In this document: positions 1-6,599 of the stretch, piece by piece
Layout: every line of letters begins with the position of its first letter
How positions within the stretch are numbered: the first letter of the stretch is position 1
DNA from: Akkermansia muciniphila
GTDB taxonomy: Bacteria; Verrucomicrobiota; Verrucomicrobiia; Verrucomicrobiales; V1-33
DNA length: 7,910 nucleotides
Direction: 5' to 3'
Assembly: GCA_943331195.2 (NCBI GenBank)
Contig: CALQKQ020000153.1
Span: 1-7,910, forward strand
Notes under the pieces: generated by a model
Database searches by the model: none
Told to the model about the DNA's origin: nothing
What the model saw: the letters and a program-made list of their open reading frames with translations, nothing else
Position numbers and translations under genes: made by a program

Positions 1-1841
1 GGGGTGGTATAAAAGCCCCGGCCGGGCGAGAACACGGTATCGGCGGTGAAGCCAGCCCAGCCGCTGCCGTTAGGCGCTCCGGGGCTTGGCTCGGTGAAGA
101 ATTGTCCGGCGCGGGAGTGGCCGAGGGTGAGTTCTGGAAGCACCAAGAAGTCGGGGTCCTCAGGGGAAGCATTCAGTCCTTGGATGGCGAGGAGATGGGG
201 GCCATCTTGCCAGAACGCGCTTTGCCCGCTCAGCTGGATGGTTTCGGCCACGAGGCCAGCTCCATCGGAGCGGGCGGCGGTGGCGGCGGCATCGTGGGCA
301 GGAAAGAGGCTGGGCGGGGCGTTGCGCCGGGCGATTTCGCGGCCATTGAGCCAAGCGACGAAGCCGTCGTCATAGCGCATGGTGAGTTTCAGGAGATCAT
401 CGCGGCGGCCTGGGGAAAGGGTGAAGGGAAGGCGCACGAGCACGGAGGCGTTGAGGGGGCGCGCCGAGGCGAGGTCGGTGCCGAGGAGGGGGCGCAGGGA
501 GTCCATTTGCAGGGGCGAGACGCCCTGGGCGAGGGCGGCGATCTGGGCTTGGCCGAGGGATTGGTTCCAGATGGCGAAGTCGTCGATCAATCCTTGATAT
601 CCACTACCTCCGGAAGCGTTAGCAGCTCCTAGGTAAAAGCTGCGTAAATTGACCATGTTTTCGGTATTGGTGGCGGCGTGGAGGAGGGTGCCGTTTTGCC
701 ATATTTCCTTTCGGTTGCCCTGTTTTTGGAGCACGTAGTGATTCCACTGGCCGCGCCATTTGGCGGGGTTGGGCTCGCCGACAAAGATGCGATGGCGGTC
801 TGGCTCGCAGCAGCCCGCGCTATCCCAGTAGAGGGTGGAGTCGCTCCACGGCACATGGGCACCGAGCACGCGAGTGCCGCCGCCGCTGGTGTCGCTGCCG
901 GCATAAAACAAATAGCTGGCGGCAGGCTGGGCCGCGCTGCCATAGACCCAAGCGCTGAGGGCCACGGCGTTTTTTTGGGTGATGGAGTCGAAGGCCCCGA
1001 GGTTGGCACCGCGCACTTCGACGCTGCCAGTGCCGGCAAAACTGAGGGCGCGGTCGCCGGGTCGCCCGCTGCGGCCTCCCCGGTCGGCGGTGTAGGTGGC
1101 GGAGCGGATCGTGCCGGTCATGCCGCGCCCGCTGGCGTCGACGGCAGAGCCTGGCCGCGCGGCGTCGTTGAAATCCCAAAAGCCGAGGAGGCGGTCATCG
1201 CCCATCCCTTTTGTTTCGTCAAATCCGACGCCGGTGACGGCGTTTTGCCACGCGGCATCATCGAAGCCTGCGGCGGCCCTCCAATCGGCTATGGGCCCGG
1301 GGGGCAGCAAGATTTTGGCTGGGGCACCGACGGGGATGACGGGGAGGGAATCCCAAAACTGAGCGACTCCAGAAGATATATTAGGCGACTGCGGGGGAAA
1401 GTGGAGGATTTGACTGGCGATGGTGACTCCGTCTGGTCTAACAAGTAATATAGAATCGCCTTTGGCATCGAGTTTGAAGTTGGTGTGCAAAGGGCTGGAG
1501 GCGAGCCTGCGGTCCTTGCCGGAGGCGAAGACGAGGAGGCACTCGCCGCCTTTGAGGAGCAGGGGCGAGGGGAAGGCCCATTTGGTGAGGATTTCTGGGT
1601 TGTCGGTGAGGAACCAGCCGCCGAGATCGACGGGAAGTGGTCCGGGGGCGGCGATTTCGATCCAGTCGGGGCTGTCGCCGTCGTCGTCTTCGAGTCCGCC
1701 GCGGTTGTCGGCGAGGAATTCGGCGACGTAGGGCTGCTGGGCGGTCATTTCTTGGTCGAGATCGCCCGCGCGGGCCTGGGTTGGACTGAGCAGGGCTAGG
1801 GCGCAGAGGATCAGCGGGGGCAGCGAAGCGAGAGAAAACAT
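1..1841 (-). CDS. Secreted lamin-tail-domain / LamG protein, C-terminus cut by the window edge
   Basis: This is the largest reading frame in the window: 613 codons from the ATG at 1841 with no stop before the left edge, so the C-terminus is missing. Residues 1-25 look like a Sec signal peptide: a hydrophobic LPPLILCALALL run, then an ARA cleavage site. Residues about 36-145 match a lamin tail domain (AEFLADN, DGDSPDWIEI, VDLGGWFLTD, LLVFASGKDR, HTNFKL, LLVRPDG). Residues about 215-440 are a LamG-like jelly roll, from LLGFWDFND to YQGLIDDFAIWNQSL. Before it, DWRAAAGFDDAAWQ and GVGFDE, and after it, RYDDGFVAWLNGREIARRNAP, look like two halves of one galactose-binding-type domain. The last visible residues (TEPSPGAPNGSG, then FSPGRGFY) resemble the linker that often leads into a chitobiase-C-like domain and a CotH kinase domain; that continuation is inferred. 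The start has no Shine-Dalgarno sequence. Its role is unknown, probably extracellular or cell-surface binding. Confidence 0.88.
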   Translation of the reverse strand, partial: MFSLASLPPLILCALALLSPTQARAGDLDQEMTAQQPYVAEFLADNRGGLEDDDGDSPDWIEIAAPGPLPVDLGGWFLTDNPEILTKWAFPSPLLLKGGECLLVFASGKDRRLASSPLHTNFKLDAKGDSILLVRPDGVTIASQILHFPPQSPNISSGVAQFWDSLPVIPVGAPAKILLPPGPIADWRAAAGFDDAAWQNAVTGVGFDETKGMGDDRLLGFWDFNDAARPGSAVDASGRGMTGTIRSATYTADRGGRSGRPGDRALSFAGTGSVEVRGANLGAFDSITQKNAVALSAWVYGSAAQPAASYLFYAGSDTSGGGTRVLGAHVPWSDSTLYWDSAGCCEPDRHRIFVGEPNPAKWRGQWNHYVLQKQGNRKEIWQNGTLLHAATNTENMVNLRSFYLGAANASGGSGYQGLIDDFAIWNQSLGQAQIAALAQGVSPLQMDSLRPLLGTDLASARPLNASVLVRLPFTLSPGRRDDLLKLTMRYDDGFVAWLNGREIARRNAPPSLFPAHDAAATAARSDGAGLVAETIQLSGQSAFWQDGPHLLAIQGLNASPEDPDFLVLPELTLGHSRAGQFFTEPSPGAPNGSGWAGFTADTVFSPGRGFYTT

Positions 1842-1945
1842 GGGGAGGCGGAAGGAACTCTTGCCATGGTGTCTGGGCGTCGCGGCGGGGGGAAGCTATT
1901 TTTGCGCGGAGGTCCCGGCGCAGTGCTGGGGACGACTTTGTGGAG
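1842..1945 (-). other. Intergenic spacer before the lamin-tail gene
   Basis: These 104 bases separate the PH-domain gene's stop from the lamin-tail gene's start, both read on the minus strand. No terminator hairpin and no convincing -10/-35 pair is visible. An ATG at 1865-1867 on the minus strand is out of frame with the downstream gene. Whether the lamin-tail gene has its own promoter here cannot be decided from the sequence. Confidence 0.4.
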
Positions 1946-2443
1946 TTAGGGAAGGGGCAGCTCCTGCACAAAAGCCTCGGGGTCGGCGGGGGAGACAACC
2001 ACGGTGCGCCGGGCGAAGTGGAGGACGACGCTGCGGTGTGGATCGGTGACCCAGGCGCGATAGCAACCCAGGGAGGCATTGCGGAAGAGGCCGCTGAAGG
2101 CGAAGAGGCCGCCATTGCCACAAAGGCGGAGGCTTCGGCGCATGGCGTCGGGCTGGACGCGGGCGGAGCGCAGTTCGGCTAAGGGCAGTCGGGTGGTCCA
2201 GCCGAGGCGGTGGATTAGCAGGGCCTCGGGGGAGATGGCAAAGCCGCGCACCGCGAAGAGGGCCGCTCCCGCGAGCAGGCCGAGGGGCGCGAGGCTGATG
2301 GTGCCAGGAAGGGCGCTGCGCCAGAGCGCGACTTGGCCGACGAGGAGCGCTAGGGTGCTGAGGGAGGAGATGGCCTTGAGGGCGCGGCTCCACGGGGCCG
2401 GGTGAAAGGTCGCGGGCTGGGGGCGCTGGGCGGCGGGGCTCAC
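1946..2443 (-). CDS. Membrane protein with a bacterial PH-like domain
   Basis: A 165-residue protein with a GTG start at 2443 and a TAA stop at 1946-1948. Two hydrophobic segments at about residues 22-42 and 46-66 are followed by a cytoplasmic-type beta-rich domain at about 68-162. That domain contains FAISPEALLIHRLGWTTRLP, LAELRSARV, LRLCGNGGLFAFSGLFRN, YRAWVTDP and RTVVVSPADPEAFV. This order of strands, with the GNGGLFxFxGxFRN stretch and the final sPxDPExFv segment, fits the bacterial PH-domain family of small membrane proteins (PF10882-like, from memory). The function of that family is unknown. The GTG start overlaps the upstream gene's TGA by four bases, which suggests translational coupling. 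It has no Shine-Dalgarno sequence of its own. Codons are mostly C-ending, as in its minus-strand neighbours. The family call is fairly secure; the role is not known. Confidence 0.82.
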   Translation of the reverse strand: MSPAAQRPQPATFHPAPWSRALKAISSLSTLALLVGQVALWRSALPGTISLAPLGLLAGAALFAVRGFAISPEALLIHRLGWTTRLPLAELRSARVQPDAMRRSLRLCGNGGLFAFSGLFRNASLGCYRAWVTDPHRSVVLHFARRTVVVSPADPEAFVQELPLP

Positions 2444-3000
2444 GAAGGGCGGTTGGCTAAGTCTTCACGGTTAGCATGGGCGCGGCGAAATAGCCTGACA
2501 AAAAATAAGCTGCCGTACAGGGCCACGACGAGGGCATAGCTGAGAAAGCCGATCCCAAACCAGAAGCCCCAATCTTGATTGGGGTCGGGGGAAAGCAGGA
2601 GCAGGACCAGCCCGATGAGGGCGATGAAGAGGGCGGCTACCCAAGTGGGGATGAGGGCCTGAGACAGCCGGGTTTGCCGGGCGAGGCGGAGGATCAGTTC
2701 GCCGTAGGCTACTTCTCCGTAAGCCCGGGCGAACCAGATTTTGCTGGTATTGGCGGCCGACACCATCAGAGAAGGGATCAGGACCACGATGCCCAGGGCG
2801 GTGGAATAATAGGGGATCAGGCAGACGAACAAGGTGGCTACGGCAAAGCGCCAGCCGAGCTTGCGCACCAGGGGATTGGCTTCCAGTCGAAGCTGGGGAG
2901 TGACGAGGTAGGTGCTGCCGATGTCGCCGAGCCGCCCCAGTAGAATGAGGGCGCAGAGCAAGTGGTCCAGCTGGACGTGGGCGTAGAAGAAAGCGTGCAT
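2440..3000 (-). CDS. Multi-pass membrane protein of unknown function
   Basis: A 186-residue protein with an ATG at 3000 and a TGA at 2440-2442. I do not recognise a characterised family. Hydrophobic segments lie at about residues 13-33, 51-82 (long, possibly two short helices), 114-137 and 146-170, so four or five membrane spans are likely. The C-terminus is short and charged (RRAHANRED). The N-terminal stretch LLGRLGDIGSTYLVTP followed by LEANPLVRKLG has an Asp-Thr then Glu-x-Asn-Pro pattern. It loosely recalls small DUF5658-type membrane proteins, but that is a weak likeness. Its stop overlaps the start of the PH-domain gene (GTGA), so the two are probably translated together and may act together in the membrane. 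No Shine-Dalgarno sequence precedes the ATG; the upstream bases are pyrimidine-rich. It lies downstream of rplQ but behind a terminator. Confidence 0.8.
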   Translation of the reverse strand: MHAFFYAHVQLDHLLCALILLGRLGDIGSTYLVTPQLRLEANPLVRKLGWRFAVATLFVCLIPYYSTALGIVVLIPSLMVSAANTSKIWFARAYGEVAYGELILRLARQTRLSQALIPTWVAALFIALIGLVLLLLSPDPNQDWGFWFGIGFLSYALVVALYGSLFFVRLFRRAHANREDLANRPS

Positions 3001-3254
3001 CGCGGTGGGGAGAGTTCTCGCCCTTGACGGGCCCTAGAGCAAGGGGACCTCAGAAGCAGGAGTCATTCTGGCCCGGCGCGGGCGGGGGCGGTGAAAAAGC
3101 AGCGGGTTTGCCAGGATGGGGGGAAGTCTGTCGGCTGGACGGGGTGGAGCGAGGGGCGAGGGGAGGGATGGGAGTGAGGGGAGTGAGGGGAGGGATGGGA
3201 ACTTGCGGGAGGAATTGGCGCGGGGCGCGGGGCTCGAGGCGGTTGAGGGGCACG
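3001..3254. other. Gene-free, G-rich spacer between the membrane gene pair and the rplQ terminator
   Basis: No reading frame with protein-like composition was found here. The plus strand is strongly G-rich. It holds the repeat and G-quadruplex patch at 3153-3199 (listed separately). If the membrane gene pair is transcribed independently of rplQ, its promoter should lie in this stretch, but no clear -35/-10 pair is visible on the minus strand. Confidence 0.5.
3153..3200 (+). repeat. Short G-rich direct repeats with G-quadruplex potential
   Basis: Eight runs of three or four G occur between 3153 and 3199, separated by loops of one to five bases, which satisfies the usual G3+N1-7 quadruplex rule twice over. 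Within it, GGGAGGGATGGGA occurs at 3161-3173 and again at 3188-3200, and the nine-base unit GAGTGAGGG is tandemly repeated at 3172-3180 and 3181-3189. The G strand is the template for the minus-strand genes. Whether a quadruplex forms is inferred. Confidence 0.75.
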
Positions 3255-3285
3255 AAAAAAGCGGCCACTGGCGTGGCCGCTTTTT
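3255..3285 (-). terminator. Rho-independent terminator of the rpoA-rplQ unit (symmetric)
   Basis: A perfect 8-bp stem, GCGGCCAC (3261-3268) and GTGGCCGC (3273-3280), encloses a four-base loop. A6 (3255-3260) and T5 (3281-3285) flank it, so on the minus strand the hairpin is followed by a run of six T. It begins 29 bases past the rplQ stop codon. The A and T tracts can extend the stem and make it work in either direction, but only the minus strand has a gene running into it. Confidence 0.93.
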
Positions 3286-3314
3286 GCGGGAGTGAGGCGA
3301 AGGGGGCGCGGGGC

Positions 3315-3788
3315 TTATTCGGCGGCGGGCTCGGCTTCGATGGCCTTTTCCTTCGTCTTGGCGGCCTTGGATTTGGTCTCAGGGACGGGCTCGAGGGCGG
3401 CTTCTTGGGCGGCGGCGGGCTCTTCGGCTGGGGCGTTGTCGACCCATTCGATGAAGGCCATGGGGGCGGAGTCGGTGGGGCGTTGGCCGAGTTTGATGAT
3501 GCGGGTGTAGCCGCCTTGGCGGTGGCTGGCGGCGGGGGCGACCTTGTCAAAGAGTTCCTTGACGGAATCTTTGCTATGGAGGTAGCCGATGGCGGTGCGT
3601 CGGGCGTGGAGGTCGCCGCGCTTGCCGAGAGTCACCATGCGGTCAGCGAAGGGCCGGATGGCCTTGGCTTTGGCGACGGTGGTCTTGATCTGCTTGTGCT
3701 CGATGAGGCTGCAGACGAGGTTGGAGAGGAGCGCGTTCCGGTGATCGGCGCGGCGCTGGAGTTTGATGGTTTTACGGCCGTGTCTCAT
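3315..3788 (-). CDS. rplQ: Large-subunit ribosomal protein bL17
   Basis: A 157-residue ribosomal protein L17, a component of the 50S subunit near the peptide exit tunnel. The start MRHGRKTIKLQRRADHRNAL, the following LLSNLVCSLIEHKQIKTTVAKAK segment (split here as LLSNLV and IKTTVAKAKAIRPFADRMVT) and the GGYTRIIKLGQRPTDSAPMA block are family hallmarks. The conserved core ends near residue 118. Residues about 119-157 form an extra Ala/Glu/Lys/Pro-rich tail, low in complexity and acidic overall, longer than in E. coli (127 residues in total). It lies 46 bases after rpoA, in the usual rpoA-rplQ order, and is followed by a clear terminator. No Shine-Dalgarno sequence is seen before the ATG at 3788; the leader is A/T-richer than its surroundings. 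Confidence 0.97.
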   Translation of the reverse strand: MRHGRKTIKLQRRADHRNALLSNLVCSLIEHKQIKTTVAKAKAIRPFADRMVTLGKRGDLHARRTAIGYLHSKDSVKELFDKVAPAASHRQGGYTRIIKLGQRPTDSAPMAFIEWVDNAPAEEPAAAQEAALEPVPETKSKAAKTKEKAIEAEPAAE

Positions 3789-3834
3789 GACTGAATGATA
3801 TGGTTTAAGTGGTTGGTGGGGTCAAGGGAACGGC

Positions 3835-4935
3835 TTATTCGTCGTCCTCGTCGATGTTTTGGGCGATGAGATCGGTCAGGCCGCCTTTGCCTTCCTCGTC
3901 GTCCTTGTAGTAGCTGAAGGCGGAACCGCCACGGCCCCCCATGAAGGGTTCCATGAGATTGCCTTCGAACTTCATGCCGAGGCCAAGGCCAAGCTCTTGG
4001 AGCTTGTCCTTGATTTCGTTGAGGGACTTCTTGCCGAAGTTGCGGTATTTGAGCATTTCGGCCTCGGATTTGAGGGCGAGTTGGCCAACGCTGGTGATGT
4101 TGGCGTTGTTGAGGCAGTTGGCGGCGCGGACGCTCAACTCGATTTCGTTGACGCTCATGTTGAGCAGCTTGCGCAGCTCGGAATTTTCTTCGGACTGGGC
4201 TTCCGGGGCGGCTTCGAATTCGACTTGGCTGTCGTCGTAGGCGACGAAGACGTCGAGGTGCTTGCGCAGGATGGAGCTGGCCTGGGTGAGGGAGTCGTGT
4301 GGGGAGATGCGCCCGTCGGTCCAGATTTCGATGATGAGCTTATCGTAATCGGTTTTTTGGCCGACGCGGGTATTTTCCACGGCGTAGCGCACTCGGGTGA
4401 CGGGGGAGAAGATGCTATCGATGGGGATGACGCCGATGGGCATTTCGGCGCGCTTGTTTTCATCGCCGGAGGAGAAGCCGCGGCCGACGCGGACTTCCAT
4501 TTCGGCTTCGAACTTGACCTTGCGGTCCAAGGTGCAGATGTGCTGGTCCTTGTTGATGACGGAATATTGGGCGTCTTCACGGATGTCGGCGGCGGTGACG
4601 ATGCCGTCGCGGTCGACGCTGATGGTGAGGAGCTTGGGCTCCTTGAGGTCGGAGTGGGAAAACTTGATTTTCTTGAGGTTGAGGACGATGTCGGTGACAT
4701 CTTCGACGACGCCGGGGAGGCTGCAGAACTCGTGCTGAGCGCCCTTGATTTTGATGGAGGTGACGGAGGCACCTTCCAAGGAGGAGAGGAGGACGCGGCG
4801 GAGGCCGTTGCCGATGGTGTAGCCGTAGCCGCCTTCGAAGGGCTCGGCGATGAATTTGCTGTAGGTATCGGTGGCCGTGGATTCGTCTTTGGCAAGACGA
4901 TTGGGCATTTCGAAACGGGCGAGTCTGACGGACAT
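3835..4935 (-). CDS. rpoA: DNA-directed RNA polymerase subunit alpha
   Basis: A 366-residue alpha subunit, which dimerises to nucleate RNA polymerase assembly and contacts promoter UP elements and activators. The N-terminal domain covers about residues 1-235 and includes FIAEPFEGGYGYTIGNGLRR, VLLSSLEG, LPGVVEDVTDIVLNLK and SPVTRVRYAVENTRVGQ. The C-terminal domain covers about 255-323 (ELSVRAANCLNNANI, RNFGKKSLNEIKDKL, LGLGMKF). Residues matching the E. coli DNA-contacting set are kept: Arg270, Asn273, Gly301, Lys303, Ser304 and Glu307; E. coli Lys271 is Asn276 here. A 43-residue tail rich in Gly and Asp/Glu follows, ending DEDDE. The frame is open upstream to 5073, but those 46 residues are Pro-rich and unlike alpha; the ATG at 4935 gives the family-typical start MSVRLARFEMP. 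No Shine-Dalgarno sequence precedes it. It is the first gene of its unit, followed by rplQ. Confidence 0.97.
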   Translation of the reverse strand: MSVRLARFEMPNRLAKDESTATDTYSKFIAEPFEGGYGYTIGNGLRRVLLSSLEGASVTSIKIKGAQHEFCSLPGVVEDVTDIVLNLKKIKFSHSDLKEPKLLTISVDRDGIVTAADIREDAQYSVINKDQHICTLDRKVKFEAEMEVRVGRGFSSGDENKRAEMPIGVIPIDSIFSPVTRVRYAVENTRVGQKTDYDKLIIEIWTDGRISPHDSLTQASSILRKHLDVFVAYDDSQVEFEAAPEAQSEENSELRKLLNMSVNEIELSVRAANCLNNANITSVGQLALKSEAEMLKYRNFGKKSLNEIKDKLQELGLGLGMKFEGNLMEPFMGGRGGSAFSYYKDDEEGKGGLTDLIAQNIDEDDE

Positions 4936-5130
4936 GTGGATATGGGGTTTTGCCGGGTTACCTCTGACGAGCCGGTGGAAAACGGGATTGTTTTCCGCCA
5001 CAGAGACCAACGGCAAGCTGAGAAGACGGCTCGCGGGGGGCGGGAACGGAGCACCAGGGGGAGGGTAATGCAAGAGGCAATTTAAGTTTCGCTGCCAGGG
5101 GTCGCGGCGGGGGAGGCAGCGAGGTCCGGC

Positions 5131-5146
5131 TTGTCACGCGTGAAAA
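5131..5146. promoter_or_regulatory. Palindromic operator candidate upstream of asnS
   Basis: TTGTCACGCGTGAAAA contains a perfect 10-base palindrome, TCACGCGTGA (5134-5143). Two more matching pairs lie outside one mismatch, so 14 of 16 positions are symmetric. It is centred 27 bases before the asnS ATG and has no T-tract, so a protein-binding site is more plausible than a terminator. The binding protein is unknown. Confidence 0.45.
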
Positions 5147-5151
5147 CGTAG

Positions 5152-5159
5152 GGAAGGGG
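5152..5159 (+). promoter_or_regulatory. Ribosome-binding site of asnS
   Basis: GGAAGGGG ends six bases before the ATG at 5166, a purine-rich, anti-16S-like stretch at a workable distance. It is the only start in this window with such a sequence, and it supports the chosen asnS start. Confidence 0.6.
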
Positions 5160-5165
5160 TGAGGG

Positions 5166-6524
5166 ATGCGCACTCCGATCATCGAGGCCCTTTCTAGTCC
5201 TGCATCCCGGGATGAAATCACGGTGTGTGGCTGGGTGCGCACGCGGCGCGACGCCAAGGCGTTTTCGTTTTTGGAATTGAACGACGGCTCGTGCCTGCGG
5301 GGCATTCAGGTGGTGGTGGACGCGGGGACACCGGGTTCGGAGGCGCTGCTGGAGATGACCACGGGGGCTAGCGTGGAGGTGAAGGGGCGGCTGGTGGCCT
5401 CACAGGGCAAAGGGCAGGCCTGGGAAGTCCAGGCGGCGCAGGTGGTGTTGTTGGGGGGGGCGGACGAGAGCTATCCGCTGCAAAAGAAGGGGCACACGCT
5501 GGAGTTTCTGCGGGAGATCGCGCATTTGCGGCCGCGCTCTAATTTGTTTGGAGCGGTGTTTCGGGTGCGCAGCCGGATGGCTTATGCGGTGCATACTTTT
5601 TTCCAGGAGCGCGGCTTTTTGAATGTGCACACGCCGATGATCACGGCGAGCGACTGCGAGGGGGCTGGGGAGATGTTTCGCGTGACCACGTTGGCGCCGG
5701 GAGCGGGCAAGCTGGAGGAGGATTTTTTCGGGAAGCCGACTTTTTTAACGGTGAGCGGGCAGCTGGAGGCCGAAACTTTGGCCTGCGCCTTGGGGAAGGT
5801 TTATACCTTTGGGCCGACGTTCCGGGCGGAGAATTCCAACACGTCGCGCCATGCGGCGGAATTTTGGATGATTGAGCCGGAGCAGGCTTTTTGTGATTTG
5901 GCGGGGAACATGGACTTGGCAGAGGCGCAGTTACAGCACCAAGTGCGCGACGCCCTAGCCCATTGCGCGGAGGATCTAGCTTTTTTCTCCAACTACGTGG
6001 ATAAGGGCTTGCTGGAGCGGCTCAAGTTCGTGGCGGAGCGGCCGTTTCAGCGGGTCAGCTACACCGAGGCGGTGCAGCTGCTCGAAGCGAGCGGACAGGC
6101 CTTTGCCTATCCCGTGGCCTATGGGCTCAATCTGCAATCGGAACACGAGCGCTGGCTAACCGAGCAGCATTTTCAGTGTCCGGTGATCGTCTATAACTAC
6201 CCGAAAGAGATTAAGCCTTTTTACATGCGGCAGAATGACGATGGGCTCACGGTGGCGGCGATGGATGTGCTGGTGCCGGGGATTGGGGAGATCATCGGGG
6301 GCAGTCAGCGGGAGGAGCGCCCGGAACGGCTCGCTGCGGCGATGGCGCATCACGGACTCAGCGAAGCCGATTACTGGTGGTATGCGGATTTGCGGAAATA
6401 CGGAACCGTGCCGCACGCGGGCTACGGGATGGGTTTTGAGCGGCTCCTCATGTTCATCACGGGGGTGGGGAACATTCGCGATGTCATTCCCTTCGCGCGG
6501 ACGCCGGGGCACGCGGCCTTCTGA
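5166..6524 (+). CDS. asnS: Asparaginyl-tRNA synthetase
   Basis: A 452-residue class II aminoacyl-tRNA synthetase that attaches asparagine to tRNA-Asn in the cytoplasm. An N-terminal OB-fold anticodon-binding domain occupies about residues 18-98 (VCGWVRTRRDAKAFSFLELN). The catalytic core follows. Motif 1 is near 140-160 (FLNVHTPMITASDCEGAGEMF, split as FLNVHTP and CEGAGEMF). The amino-acid-site segment is SGQLEAE at 197-203. Motif 2 includes FGPTFRAENSNTSRHAAEFW at 215-234, which separates AsnRS from AspRS. GIGEIIGGSQREER lies at 372-385. Motif 3 is GYGMGFERLL at 419-428 with Arg426. Length is close to the family norm (E. coli 466). The conserved IPFPRTP near the C-terminus reads IPFARTP here. 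A run of eight G at 5453-5460 codes part of the OB/core linker. Codons are strikingly G-ending. It stands alone, divergent from rpoA and convergent with the NIPSNAP gene. Confidence 0.98.
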   Translation: MRTPIIEALSSPASRDEITVCGWVRTRRDAKAFSFLELNDGSCLRGIQVVVDAGTPGSEALLEMTTGASVEVKGRLVASQGKGQAWEVQAAQVVLLGGADESYPLQKKGHTLEFLREIAHLRPRSNLFGAVFRVRSRMAYAVHTFFQERGFLNVHTPMITASDCEGAGEMFRVTTLAPGAGKLEEDFFGKPTFLTVSGQLEAETLACALGKVYTFGPTFRAENSNTSRHAAEFWMIEPEQAFCDLAGNMDLAEAQLQHQVRDALAHCAEDLAFFSNYVDKGLLERLKFVAERPFQRVSYTEAVQLLEASGQAFAYPVAYGLNLQSEHERWLTEQHFQCPVIVYNYPKEIKPFYMRQNDDGLTVAAMDVLVPGIGEIIGGSQREERPERLAAAMAHHGLSEADYWWYADLRKYGTVPHAGYGMGFERLLMFITGVGNIRDVIPFARTPGHAAF

Positions 6525-6550
6525 GCCGCCGGGCGATGGGGGCGCGGGGG

Positions 6551-6570
6551 GATTGGCGGTGATTGGCGGT
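6551..6570. repeat. Perfect 10-base tandem repeat
   Basis: GATTGGCGGT occurs twice back to back in the asnS 3' region, 27 bases after the stop codon. No function is evident. Confidence 0.85.
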
Positions 6571-6599
6571 AAGGTGCGGGCGGCTCGGCGGGTCTTGGC

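Larger units (their letters stand above)
4936..5165. promoter_or_regulatory. Divergent control region between rpoA and asnS
   Basis: These 230 bases must contain promoters for both rpoA (minus) and asnS (plus), because the two genes diverge. No strong sigma-70 consensus pair could be picked for either direction. On the minus strand, TTAAAT around 5085 is a weak -10-like hexamer without a good -35. On the plus strand, TTGTCA at 5131-5136 resembles a -35 but lies too close to the ATG. The region holds the palindrome at 5131-5146 and a purine-rich ribosome-binding region before asnS. Confidence 0.6.

Noticed and set aside
1438..2121. A 227-codon minus-strand frame overlapping the lamin-tail and PH-domain genes
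   Set aside because: Its product is Arg/Pro/Ser-rich and it conflicts with two frames that show clear domains.
4936..5073. Upstream in-frame extension of rpoA giving a 412-residue protein
   Set aside because: The 46 added residues are Pro-rich and unlike any alpha subunit, while the ATG at 4935 gives the start expected for the family.
3859..5085. A 408-codon plus-strand frame opposite rpoA
   Set aside because: It is the mirror of rpoA codons; the product is a Gly/Asp/Val-rich string with no family features. Similar antisense frames opposite the lamin-tail, rplQ and NIPSNAP genes were set aside for the same reason.
5131..5136. TTGTCA as a -35 element of asnS
   Set aside because: At 17 bases downstream the sequence is the purine-rich ribosome-binding region, and no -10-like hexamer fits before the ATG.
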